From Pogona vitticeps (taxonomy: Eukaryota > Chordata > Lepidosauria > Squamata > Agamidae): a DNA stretch of 64,000 bases. The stretch covers positions 155,628,001 through 155,692,000 of the forward strand of contig NC_135787.1 of the NCBI RefSeq assembly GCF_051106095.1, written 5' to 3'. The notes under the pieces are model-generated. The model was not told where the DNA came from. It ran no database searches and saw nothing but the letters and a program-made list of their open reading frames with translations. The position numbers were made by a program, and so were the translations under genes. Positions 23,701-34,223 of this stretch are shown here, piece by piece. Numbering within the stretch: position 1 is the first letter of the stretch; the number at the start of each line of letters is the position of its first letter.

Positions 23701-25643
23701 CTTGGTGAGACAAAAATATGAAATATCAACATACAATTACACATCCTCTTGCTTGATTACTTACCCCATGCAATGACCTGATCACATTGCTGTAAGAAAA
23801 CCCAATGATCGTAACAGGTATGAAAAAGCAGGACAGGAAGTATGTAATCAGATAACTATAGTTGCTCCAGGATCTTTCTTCCCAGCCAATAGAGCATGAG
23901 GTCTGGACTCCTTCAGGACCGTAAGAACTCCAGCCAAAGAGAGGGACCACAGCCCAGAAAAGACAAAAAATCCAGATAAAGCCAAGTAGTTGGTAACCTC
24001 GCTTAGTACTCATCTGGAGAGTTCCCAGGGGTTGGCATACCACATTGTATCTTTCATAGGCTAAAATCGTCAGGGACCAGAGAGAAACAATTCCTGGAAA
24101 ATAGTGAGAAGAGTTAATTTCTGCTGATCAGCTTCTAAGCCACCAATATGTCAAGTTTGACATTGTTCCTTAAATTTCTGGGGAAATGATACAAGAAATG
24201 TCAACTGGTAAAAGAAATGTCTGCTTAACTGGACTTTTCCCTAGTGGTCTTTTTCCCTGGACTTCCATAGTGCAGGCTTCTAACCAAATCCTAAACATGT
24301 TTACTCAGAAGTGAGTCCCCTGGGACTGTTGGATCTTAGATATTTTCTTTTAAGGCTGTGTCTGTATACCATTTGCCTGGGAACAAGTCTGATTTATTTC
24401 ACAGGGATTTCCTTTTGAGGAGACTCAAGGTATGTGAGCTTAAAATTGCAGCTATATATCCCAATCTCATTTACATTTGCTCTGAGGTAAATTGTACTGA
24501 TTTCAGTGGGACATATCCCCAAGAACAATTTATTTATATATGCATATGATCATTGGCTTAGGAGTAAAACTGAAATCAGTACAATTAATTCTGAGTGTGA
24601 ATGTTTAAAAAATATAGAAATATAAATAGTTTTAGATTGCTGTGCAGTTTTCATTGGATTTAGCTCCATTCAATGGGCTAAGCCCCATTGAACTCAGTGG
24701 AACTTCTGAGTAGGCACTGCTCCTATCTATATTTGAAAAAAAAATCTTTAATTTGTCTTAGCTTTATTAAAATAGAATGTTTAAGTTAATTGAACTCAAA
24801 AATAATAACTTTTGAATGGCAGAGCTGGAAGAGACCCTATGGATCATCGAGTCTAGCCTCTCTCAAAGAAGCACAATGGGGAATTGGACCTCCCTACCTC
24901 TGGCTCCACAGCCAGAGACCTAAGCCATTAAGGGAGTTTAGAGTCACCAACCAGAGGAGACCCACCAGGTCAAAGAAACTATCATAAGTTTTGACTGAAG
25001 GAGTTCAGATTTGTCTCTTGTAACTACAGTTCTCAGAATTCTGAGAATTCTGAACACCTCTATTATTGACTTAACAAGTCACATTCATTCAATGGGTCTC
25101 CAGTAATGGGAAATGATAGCTGGATTGAGTCCAGCTGTTAAGCTTCTTATTGCTCGGTGTCAATTTTATGATCATTTAGTATACTGGCTGTGGCAGTTTT
25201 TGTTTTGACAGTATTTTATATTTATATTATAAATTTAACAATATTATAAATACAAACAATTTAACAACAATTGCAGCAATAGTAGGTGTAGTCATCTGAT
25301 TATTCTACTTACCAAAATAATTGACTGCAAATCCCTGAAAAGTGCAGAACTTTCGGCCCAGAAAGAAATACCCATGGTAGTTTGTTGCAATGACAATAGT
25401 GGTTCCACAAAGGGACATCATGAGATCTGAAAAGGAGACGTTGAAAATGAATATATTGATGGGATTGCGCAACTGGGGATTCTTGAGAGTCACAGCAATA
25501 ACCAGGAAATTATTAAATATTGAAAACAAAGCATTCAGAAACATCAGAAAAGCCAGGACTCCGTAGCCAGCTCTTGGGAAAATGGTAGGTCTCACTGTAA
25601 TGCTCTCAGCTAATTCTGTTGCAAGAGAACTATCATTCCCCAT
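17602..25643 (-). CDS. parietopsin: parietopsin (parietal-eye opsin), complete coding gene of 4 exons
   Basis: A retinal-binding G-protein-coupled photopigment of parietal-eye photoreceptor membranes. Coding exons are 25643-25313, 24093-23765, 22939-22694 and 17739-17602. All junctions are GT-AG and in phase, giving 347 aa. With a constant offset of 10 from bovine rhodopsin, I see C100 and C177 (disulfide), the ERY triad at 124-126, CWLP at 254-257, the retinal lysine K286 (bovine 296) and NPIIY at 292-296. The counterion site bovine 113 is Gln103 and bovine Glu181 is kept as E171. This Gln113/Glu181 pattern is the known mark of parietopsin and separates it from pinopsin, parapinopsin and visual opsins. 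The start at 25643 was chosen over an in-frame ATG ten codons upstream because of its strong context (GCCATCATGG) and the NDS glycosylation sequon next to it. No breaks are seen, so the gene looks functional. Introns contain SINE and BovB insertions. Confidence 0.93.
17840..17975 (+). repeat. degenerate tRNA-derived SINE tail in parietopsin intron 3
   Basis: Shares ATATCTCACTTACCTTGAAA and the CTCTGTTAGGATTACTATAAG-like tail with the SINE at 52105-52290. Old and without a clear promoter head. Confidence 0.45.
18000..19420. other. parietopsin intron 3, left part
   Basis: Intronic, antisense to no known gene. 19290-19400 begins CAGTGGTCTCTG and looks like a decayed hAT-type MITE, but I could not match its ends cleanly. 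No other feature seen. Confidence 0.35.
19424..22536 (+). mobile_element. BovB (RTE) LINE, nearly full length, antisense in parietopsin intron 3
   Basis: About 3.1 kb, close to full BovB length. The 5' end begins CCCCTTCACGG. The endonuclease region lies near 19850-20490 (DLNAKVGSQE and the QENKLVITTLF segment). The reverse transcriptase is at 21100-21760 (NNKASGGDGIPVELFK, GAGFRRGRGTTDQ). The YADDT box at about 21805 is followed by a deletion that joins it to NGLKLNIKKTK. The C-terminal WCWRRLL..GHLMRREDSLEKT region spans 22170-22500. The 3' tail is CACGAAGAATTGGACATGAC. The frame is broken by many stops and shifts, so the copy is inactive. It occupies most of the intron opposite to the gene's direction. 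Confidence 0.93.
22694..22939 (-). CDS. parietopsin: parietopsin exon 3
   Basis: Residues 221-302: cytoplasmic loop 3 (NPEEEFRAVIM), TM6 with CWLPY, TM7 with K286 in SKTSPVYNPIIY, ending NKQ. Acceptor TTTTTTCCCCACAG, donor GTAAGT. Phase 0 at both ends. Confidence 0.93.
23060..23270 (+). repeat. tRNA-derived SINE in parietopsin intron 2
   Basis: Has a B-box-like GAGTTCAATTCCCC and downstream SINE body words CCTTGGGCAAGCTGCACAGTC and GTCATAAATCAG. Antisense to the opsin. Degenerate. Confidence 0.5.
23765..24093 (-). CDS. parietopsin: parietopsin exon 2
   Basis: Residues 111-220: rest of TM3 with ERY, TM4, extracellular loop 2 with PEG (E171 = bovine Glu181) and C177, TM5 and the start of loop 3 (SNVIRSLHG). 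Acceptor TTTTCCAG, donor GTAAGT. Completes the split Gly codon and ends in phase 0. Only part of this exon lies in one long open frame; the first 17 codons are upstream of the first in-frame Met. Confidence 0.92.
24290..24780. repeat. dispersed ACTCAGAAGTGAGTCCC-type repeat in parietopsin intron 1
   Basis: Contains several short, partly palindromic words related to TTTACTCAGAAGTAAGTCCC and TTCAATGGGCTAAGCCC. Related words recur at 45660-45890. Family unknown to me. Confidence 0.35.
24812..24930 (-). repeat. CR1-like LINE 3' remnant
   Basis: GAGCTGGAAGAGACCCTATG followed by GATCATCGAGTCTAGCC is the widespread CR1-type 3' motif. Short and old, in intron 1 of parietopsin. Confidence 0.5.
25313..25643 (-). 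CDS. parietopsin: parietopsin exon 1
   Basis: Encodes residues 1-110 plus one base: extracellular N-terminus with the sequon NDS at residues 3-5, TM1 (NNFLVIAVTLKN), TM2 with D73 (bovine D83) and the start of TM3 with C100 and Gln103. Donor GTAAGT follows TTTTG. Phase 1. Confidence 0.92.
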
Positions 25644-25786
25644 GATGGCTGGTCTCAAAACTACTTTTATCATACCACATAGCTGAAAAGATGGCTCATT
25701 TTACAAATGAACTGGGATCTTCTAATTGTACAAGTACATAGATATTAAAAAAGAAAGAAAGAAAACATATGAGGTGATAAATCCAA

Positions 25787-25804
25787 GGATTAAAGTATCA
25801 GCTG
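25787..25804 (-). promoter_or_regulatory. candidate OTX/CRX site plus E-box upstream of parietopsin
   Basis: GGATTA (TAATCC on the gene's strand) at 25787-25792 and CAGCTG at 25799-25804, about 145-160 bp upstream of the start codon. OTX/CRX-type TAATC sites, sometimes with E-boxes, are known in photoreceptor and pineal promoters. A further GATTA lies at 25871-25875. The transcription start is not known, so this is a suggestion only. Confidence 0.25.
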
Positions 25805-26569
25805 TCTTATTTCGGCAGTCTCTTTTGTTGCATTCATAGAAGAAGAATAAACAATTAAGTATACTAATATGATTACGCTCGGAACAATGGTAGTCTCTAG
25901 TTGCCAGCATTATATTAAAGACAAATTGAAAAGCAACCTCTTACAAGGTCTAGGGATTTCTTTAGCTTTGGTGGGGGAAAGGAGTGTAGGCATGAGGCAT
26001 AGGACAAAGAAACTTCAAATTGTCCATGATATGGAGAAAGTGGATAGAGGTTTTTCCTCTCTTTCATAATACTCAGTTCTAGGGTCATCCAATGGAGCTG
26101 AATTGGATGGAATTCATGACAAACGCAAGAAAATGGTGCTAGAGACAGTGCATCTTGTTGCTGTCCCTGCCAGTAGGAGTGCTAATATGATTTTTTGTCA
26201 CAAGTGCCAAAATAACTGTCCTAAGATGCTATTCAACTTGATTTTGAGATTAGGCGACATATTTGTTTTTCTTCCTCAGGCAGAAAACTGTCCAGAGTCA
26301 GCCCTGTTCCCTTTCAAACTTTTACTCAGTTTTATAATCCATTTAAAACTAAAAATAAAGAGGATGGTTAGTCAATTATTTCTCTTCTGAGAAATAAAAT
26401 GGCCATTTTGTCATTGCAAAGTATCATGTTTCCTGCCCCAGTGGGAGTATATTTGGACATGATTGTTAAACTCCTTATAGAGAGGAGTGATTTAATTTAT
26501 GAGGAAACACTGTAAGCCTATTCAAGCAGAACACTGGAAAATTTCTGTTCTTGCTCACGCTAAAGCCCT

Positions 26570-26745
26570 CCACATGAACAAAAACATGTCCCCAAAAGCT
26601 CACATTAAAAAAAATACAAAGCTAGTTTTTAAGGTGCCACCACGTTTATGTCTTTTTATTTGTTCTTTAATTTTTCTATTTTTTATTTGTTTTACTTTTG
26701 TTTTGACATATAATGCTTTCACAGATTAACATGGCTACCTCTTCT
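26570..26745 (+). repeat. dispersed reptilian repeat, unclassified
   Basis: Words AAAAGCTCACATT, CTAGTTTTTAAGGTGCCACC and GATTAACATGGCTACC match a repeat I recognise from many reptile sequences, but I cannot name its class with confidence. Confidence 0.45.
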
Positions 26746-27339
26746 ACACCTCTTGCTCAGACTCATCGGCAATCAGATAGTCCCGCAATACTAACACCCC
26801 TCCATCCTCAAGTGTTCGGTTCTTATGCATTAGTAACACCTGAACAGGGGTTGTGTGTTTATGTACTTGCTTTTGTTTTTTGTTTTTTCATGTTTACATG
26901 TTGTAAGTGACCTTTGATGAATGTAACTGAGAAGGCCAGGCATTGTATAGAATTTAAAACAGTTGTGGCTGCCTCAGTGATGGTTGCTATGGAAATAGAG
27001 CTTCAAGTTAACAGTTTGACAATGACCATTTGAAAATGACTAGAGAGAGGTGCTACCTTTGTGTTGATCAACATGACCAATAAATATGATAGGCTTTCAT
27101 AAAAGAACACAGTCAGAAGTTCTAGTCAGGGAAGAGAGAGAGAGAGAGAGAATGCTTAGAGCTGTAGAAGGAGAAAAAGGACTCCTGTCTGATTGGTCAA
27201 AGCTAACAATTTATTATAGGTGTGCGGCTTTGTGTTTTTTAATTACAACTCCCAGAATGATAGTCTAGGGAATAATGAGAGTTGTTGTCTAAAATGACAA
27301 ATCTTCACACCTCTACTTCTTACATATTTTTATCAGTAG

Positions 27340-27533
27340 GGCTAGATCACCATTATGGCCTGCCCTATTATGGACAATGTCCATGCTGACATAGCTTTGC
27401 GCTGTTTGTTGCTGTTATTAATTCTTAATTTATGGTTTTTTGTTTGACTTATTATGACTGTTTGATTTTATCACCTGTTAACTGCCCAGAATACCGCATT
27501 GCACTAATAGGGCAGTAAATAAATAAATAAATG
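27340..27533 (+). repeat. LINE 3' end (L2/CR1-like) with (AAAT)n tail
   Basis: Ends in AACTGCCCAGAATACCGCATT, CTAATAGGGCAG and an AAATAAATAAAT tract, typical of reptilian L2-like 3' tails. Heavily truncated. Confidence 0.5.
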
Positions 27534-28085
27534 AAATCACAACATATTGATGCCAGAAGTGAAGGGCAATATGGCACCTCGCCATCCCATTGCATATACT
27601 GAAGCTTACTGGAGCCAACAGTTGAACCTTATATCAACAGGAACTGCTTTTGGAACTGCTTGCCTTTTCCCATTTTTTGCCTGACTGAACATTTTAGAAC
27701 CCTATAATCTGTTTCTAGTTCAGACAGTTATCTAATACTTAAAATGTGAACAACTAAATTTAAATCTTCCTCAGTTATTCTACATCTGTATTTGCTGTGA
27801 TATTTTTGTTCTGTGTTGTTTCCTTTGGCATATATTAATTGCTTTGAAAGGATGCCAAATTAACACTCCTTAACATTCAGTGCTGGGTATCCAAAGAGAG
27901 GGCAAGAACTGTAAGTTCTTACACAATAAAGCTCATTAACCTGAGGTCACCACTTTCTACACAAGCTCACAAAACGTTAAATACTGCATGGTAGGTATCC
28001 TCTAATATTCTGTTTTCATAAATCATTTTCACCTATATGGATACATATGTCAGTTTGCTAGGTAATTTATTTTCCTTAAAACGTT

Positions 28086-28562
28086 AACTAAAACCTGTTG
28101 CACAAATGTACACCACGCAATGGCGATGACATCATCAGCTGGTGATGGAAATCTTTAATTTAATTAAAAACTTCCTATCTCTCCAACTCCAGGTTCTGAG
28201 TCTCCCAAGGGATGCCTTTTATCCTGGGCAAAGGCTTGTGAATTGGGGGGGGGGGGCTTTAATATCGGAAAAATCACTGCTGGGATTGACAGAAGCAACC
28301 TGGCAGCAATGTTCCAATATGAAAAGTTCTGTCCACCCCCTGAGGATTCCAAATGTTTCCCCAGGACAAAAGGGGTCCCTTGAGAGCGTAAGACCTTGAA
28401 GGGGGGGTAGGATGGTTTAAATTAATTTATATTAGGGATCTCCAAAGCCTGGGATAGTCTAGGAAGCTTTTTAGTGCCCCAAAATGGCCACAGCATGGCC
28501 ATGGACAAGGACATCATCCTTGTTGCTCAGCACAATGCAACTCAGCTAATAGGATTTCAGCC
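28086..28562. mobile_element. foldback MITE, copy A
   Basis: Long imperfect inverted repeats: the outer ends read CCTGTTGCACAAATG and, in reverse complement, CTGAAATCCTATTAGCTGAG. Inner arms contain GATGACATCATC and CCAAGGGATGCCTTTTATCC against CCAGGACAAAAGGGGTCCC. Related to copies at 61940 and 63460. No coding capacity. A G-run at 28243-28254 lies between the arms. Confidence 0.55.
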
Positions 28563-29106
28563 ATTACCATGAGTATCTGAAATGATTGCTCACAACTCCT
28601 AGCCACGAGCTGACCTTTCTGGTTTGTTTCACTGTTAAAACAATTGCCACAAATTCCTAAAAAGAAAAAAAATGTTATGAAAACTAGAATGTGCAAAAGT
28701 TTTTACGATAACTACTCCAGCCAGCCTGGCCACAAAGCTTAGCTTCTGGAAGTTGCAGTCCAACAATGTAACTTTTACAAGTTCTGATAAAAACAGAAAT
28801 CAAAGCAAAATATTTTTTTAAAAAACCAAGTTCTAACAATGAAGCAAATGGTGGCACTAAATTTAATATAGCATATACTACAGTCCACTTCCTTAGAGGG
28901 ATGTTTAGTTAAAAATAATAGAAAAGCCAAAGTCATGACAAAATCATACAGTTGTTGACTGACAGAATTCACTTGGCTTGGAATTCCACAAAGGGGCGTG
29001 TCTGTGCTTACCATTTTAAACTGCCAGATTGGTAGGACATGCAAGAGGTCCTTGATCTCACATTCCAAACATGCTCATGCATAAACACTATGTAATTCAT
29101 TTTACC

Positions 29107-29109
<3 letters not shown>

Positions 29110-29192
<83 letters not shown>
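29110..29192. repeat. (CA)n(GA)n compound microsatellite
   Basis: About 16 CA units followed by about 25 GA units. The frames running through it are artefacts of the repeat. Confidence 0.95.
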
Positions 29193-29194
<2 letters not shown>

Positions 29195-30235
29195 AATATT
29201 TGTTTCTATTCCAGGCATCTGTCAAGAGAGTTTTATTGCTCAGGGCCAGCCCAGGCACATCAAAAACCAATGTTAGGAAGGTACAATGTCAGCCAATATT
29301 TATAGGTGCCAGTCCCTAAGCAAATAAGCGACAGGGTGATGCTCTGAGCAGGCTGAAGCCATGCAAGACAGCCAAGCAGCTACAGCCCTTTGAATGCCAA
29401 TGCATCTCACCTCACTGAGGACAATCCTCTACTGGAAGAAGCCCTCTGCTTGAAAGCTTGTCCAGTCTGAGTCCAGGGTAGTGAGAAAGAACCATAAGAA
29501 GGAAGAGGTGAGAGACGAATCCTGTCCACACTTAGCAACTAAACAGAAAAATGGGTTACCTAGCCAGAGGCTTCCCTTCTATGGTAAGATGCTCTGTATT
29601 TCTATTTAAATTATAGTTAAATTAGTTCTAGATTTGAATATACACCTATAAATTAAAATATTAAAATATTCCACCTATTTGTTTTTGATGACACATTTTC
29701 TCTTTTTCATGGACACAGTAAGTATCCCCCCTACACACTCCCCAGCTGCTAAGGAGAGCTCCTGTTTTTCAATACTTTTCCTTGAAAAATCACCTTCCTT
29801 ATCTTGATCCTATTGCTACAGCTACTGATGCAGAGGTTGAAAGTGACTTGTTAACTAGTAATATTCTGATGCGTATGTAGTTTCTTTTCAGAGATGGTGT
29901 AACTGAGTTATACTTCAACATTAAAATAATATGTAATTAGAAGGTTAATCTATTGGCATAAAAAGTAATGCTAATGTTAAATAATTTTTGGCTTTTGTGA
30001 TATTCTCTTACCAGTCCTAAGTGACAAGGGGAGCGAGGAACCCTCTTCTTCCTGCATTTTTTTCCTGGCCTTCCACTAATTGAACTGTAAGGCACGATCC
30101 AACAACTTCCTTTTGTGCGTGGGGCAGCCTTAATGATAATCTGCTGGTGGAAAATAATTAAGGCATAATCTTTAAAAAATAACACTCTGTGCTCTGCAAT
30201 GATATACATTATATGCTGGATAGAGAATTAATACT

Positions 30236-30410
30236 GAGAGCCAGTGTGTGTGGTAGTTAGAATGTTTATTTGAGACCTGGAAGATCCAGGTTCCAGTTCT
30301 TACTAAATTGTGAAACACATTTAGACCAGTCACTCTCTGTAAGCCTGACTTATCTCACAAGACTGTTGTGAGGAAAAAACGGAAAGGAGAGCCTTCAGTG
30401 TTATAGTAAA
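30236..30410 (+). repeat. tRNA-derived SINE (squamate type)
   Basis: GAGAGCCAGTGTGTGTGGTA head, GGTTCCAGTTCTTACT near the B-box position, and body CAGTCACTCTCTGTAAGCC then CTCACAAGACTGTTGTGAGG. The same body occurs at 38040. Confidence 0.6.
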
Positions 30411-30419
30411 TTATCGTGG

Positions 30420-32160
30420 TGATTACTCTCTTTATTACCAACATCCTCTTCTCTAGAGTAATTTGGTACATGAAACTCAAAGAGTGAGTTAAGTTTTCTC
30501 TCTCAATAAGCATTATATAATCTCAATCAAAAATATAATAAAAGCTGTGTTCTATCTGTACCATCAGCAATATCTGTCAGGCAGATGGAGCCCAGCTATC
30601 AAATCAATGGAGGCAGATATATTTTCTATTTCAACATCATATTGCAGGGAGAATTTTTTGAAGGAGTTTTAGGGAAGACCCTGAAGGAGGCTTTTAGAAG
30701 GGGATTTTTTCCATGGGAAGAGAAACTTCTTTGTGTCATAGGACAGGAAGGAAAGGTCAAAAATAAAAATACAAGTTGTTCTATGTTGATTCTCCCAAGA
30801 AATCACAGTAGCTGAAAAAAAAATCCTCTAATGTTTTTTTCCTATTCTTTAATCTTTCTCCCCCTGCAGGAGGCTAATTTGCCAAAATGCTAACCTCCCA
30901 GTCTAGATGGAAACATTTAAAAACTAGGTGGTAGATGGGAAAGTAGTTAAATAAATATGTCTGAAAAGCAAAGATAATCAGTCACCTATGAGGGCAGATC
31001 ATGTTACCTTCTGCAAACTAGCTTGTTCCCATTTCCCTTTGCACTGTGTTGAGATAAAGAAATCCCTTGGAAACATATGAAAGAGGAAAAACAAGTTCCC
31101 TGTTCTCACTTTCAGAAAGGAGACTTGGGAAGTGAAGGGAGTTTAAATATGCAGTCAAGCTACCAGAGATTTCAGCAGTTGGTTTAATCAGCTTCCATTT
31201 TATGTATCTGTGCAGAGGATCTGAACCCTGTGATACCTGAGAATATCAGTGCTACTTTTGAACCTGCTGTTTAAACAGTAAGTATCTCATGTGGCTATCA
31301 GAATGTTACTAAATCATATTCTGTAAATGCTGCTGTTATCTCATGTCTTTATCTACAAAATATTGTTGATTAGCTTTCATATGCCTTCCAGATTTTGTGT
31401 TATAAATGGCCCCTCAACATTCAGTGAAATCGAAGTATTTTAAGATGATGTGCAATGCAATTTTATGTACTGTACATTTATTCAGCATGAAGTCCTGTGT
31501 GTTCAATAGTATTTTCACTGTTACTATGCCATAATCATGCAGAGCCTTACAGCTTCTTGTGGTGTTTCACACATGTTGACAGTGTTCTGCTACTTCAATA
31601 TTTGTCATGTGTTGGGCAATTTGAGTGCATGTTCAATGTGGAAACATTTCAGACATTTTGTAGAATTCAACTCCCATCATCCCCAGGCAATATGAACAGT
31701 GGTCAGGGGTAATGGGAGACAGAGTCTAGTGCCATCTGATGGATCACAGATTCCCCACCTTGATTCATATATTGCCCCAAATACTGTACAGGTACTATTA
31801 TTTAGGCATGTCAGTGTAAATCGAATAGCGCAAGTCTCCATGGTGAATTCTAATTAGTTATGAAGTCAACATTTTTAATCTTACTAAACTTTAGTCAGAT
31901 GATGTAAGATGCAATGAAAAATACAAGCATCAGCTTCTTAATTAGTGGCAATTTGGTGCTAAGATTTATACTGTTTGATTTATGCTGGCCAGTATAAGTA
32001 ATTGGATTAATCAATGTTTCAATTCTGTATAATCAGATTTTGTATTAATAACTATATCTCAGAGTGTGACTAGACAGCCACATTATCCCAACCTAGATCA
32101 CCGAGGTCGCACAAAACAGTCACTTTGAGATGCAGTATGTTGTTTCGAGTGATTGCATTC
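30420..32160. other. intergenic between parietopsin and PLEKHG7
   Basis: No coding exon found. 31655-31765 has a copy of the dispersed AACTCCCATCATCC-type repeat. Untranslated first exons or the promoter of PLEKHG7 may lie here but I cannot point to them. Confidence 0.35.
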
Positions 32161-32630
32161 ACGCAGAATCATAGAATAATGGAGTCAGCCACACCACACC
32201 TCAAGCAACTCTGTTTAGTATGATCAAGGCCAATCTTCTTTCCCTTTAAAGGGAAAGGAAGCTTCCCATTTCTCCACATGATTATGTAGCTGGCTAACTC
32301 TCCCTTTCCTGAATCTGCTAAATAATCCTGAGAAATGGAAAGATTCTTTTTCACTTGCCTGAAGAGGGGAAGAGAAAGGAAGATTTCCATTTCTTGTTGC
32401 TTTTTGCAATTTTAAAAAAAGCCCTTTCAAAGCATTGCTAATGCACTGTTTCAGTTAGCAAAAAATTAAATCAAATAGAAAGCTTTGCCTCCCTTTCCCT
32501 TTGCATGCAAGCAGAAAAACTTCTCATTTCTCAGGATCTTCAAGTGCCTTCATCAAAGGTATAGCCAGCCACTTTGGGTCCAATCCCATCAATCATGCAT
32601 GTGGAACTGAACCAAAACAGAGTGATCCTA

Positions 32631-32633
<3 letters not shown>

Positions 32634-32719
<86 letters not shown>
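32634..32719. repeat. (CA)n(CAA)n compound microsatellite
   Basis: CA dinucleotides pass into about 18 CAA units. The poly-Gln-like frame across it is an artefact. Confidence 0.95.
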
Positions 32720-33560
32720 AAGTAGTCCCTAACAGGGACCCAAAAAGATGTGGGTAAATATAGATCAAGAATGGGCTGGTTTATGATAGCATATACATGC
32801 TGTGGTTACCAGAAAAAGGAGCAAACCAGCCTGTCCTCAAACCAAACCAAATCATGGGACAAATCCCCCTTTGATTGCACTCACAGTTCTGTGTAGTACA
32901 CATATAGAAGTAGTACCAGGTTTAGGGAAACAAAGTTTTATAGAAGGATAACAATCTTTAGAAGAAGAAAAACCTCAGAGGGAAGTTTGAAACAGAGTTT
33001 CTTTGTTGAAACAAACTTGCTTCTAATTAATGTGCAGGTTTACAGTCTTTATGGTTTCACCCTCTATAAATCAATACAATGCCAGGAAAACACCTAAGCA
33101 ACCAATGCAAACTAAATAGGTTATACAGGAAAGTATACTACATGGACCTGCTGATATAAAATAATGCAACATTCAGAAATCTTCAACTACAAAGGGATTT
33201 TGAACTTGTTTGGAAACCTATTACATTTGGTCAGCACAGTAATAGAAGAAGTGAATGGGTATATATAAAGGCAAAGTAATCACATTTATATCTTTGAAAA
33301 TTCTGTGATTATTGAGTTCTGGAGTTTGAGGGTGGGGTTAAATGTTAACTATAGTATTGTGTCAGAGGTCTGAAGATGCTTCAGTTTTTATCAGCCTTTA
33401 AATAACTCTTCAATGAAACCTAAAGGCAATATCAAATGTATGGCAATAGAATGGCAAAGTTTATACGTCTAAAATATGAAACCTTTTAGATTGTGAATCT
33501 TTATTCTTGTTTTCCTTCCAATGGCTGTAGATCTTTCTGCTGTGAATAAAAGATGCAAAA

Positions 33561-34223
33561 ATGGACTGTGAATGTTCTTTTCAGGAACATGAAGTAACCC
33601 ACATGGAAGAACAATGTCATATACCTAAAGGGACTGAACTGTTGGGAAACAATTTGGACTTGATAGAAAAGGATGATACAGAGGACACAGTCTTTTTTTC
33701 CAATGAGACCATAACCCCAACCATCACTAAGATAAAACTGTTGCCTAGTATAAGTACCAGGAAGCAGGGCTTCCGTGAAGACACACACCTCTTGAAAGTT
33801 CCATCAGAGAACAGTGATGATGGAGATGTCACCCCTTACCAATTTGACAGGCATGCTCCAGAAAGGATTTCTACTTCTCCAACTCTGAGGAGGCTACGAA
33901 AGAGTATGCCATTATCTCCTCAAGTACTTCCACTCCAAAATGACACTGAGAATGCAAGGGCAGGCAACAAAGCACCACAAGGCAGTTCTTCAATACCTGT
34001 CTGTCAAAGTTCTTCATCCATTCAATGTCATTCTTCCTCCACATACACCAGGCTCCACACAGATTCACTGTTACCGAGAGAACAGCCAAAATCAGCTGAC
34101 CCCACATCAGTTAAACCATACTGTCAAGAAAATTTTAGTGATTATCAAACTTCAAAGAACAGTAAAGGAAACAACCCTTCTTTCCTGTCTGAGAGAGAAC
34201 AAAATTCACAGGAACAATTTAAG
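33561..34223 (+). CDS. PLEKHG7: PLEKHG7 exon 1 (first coding)
   Basis: Residues 1-221, hydrophilic and rich in Ser, Thr and Gln, with no known domain. Includes a basic patch LRRLRKSMPLSP near 115. A likely acceptor (GGCTGTAG, 33523-33530) precedes it, suggesting at least one upstream non-coding exon. Donor AAG/GTAAAT. Phase 0. Confidence 0.82.

Noticed and set aside
25644-25673. Upstream in-frame ATG as parietopsin start (ten extra residues)
   Set aside because: Weak context; the ATG at 25643 has a near-ideal context and begins directly before the glycosylation sequon.
29008-29319. Ser/Leu- and Arg/Glu-rich frames over the CA/GA tract
   Set aside because: Products of translating a dinucleotide repeat on either strand.
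32501-32725. Poly-Gln-ending frame
   Set aside because: Produced by the CAA microsatellite; no upstream coding support.
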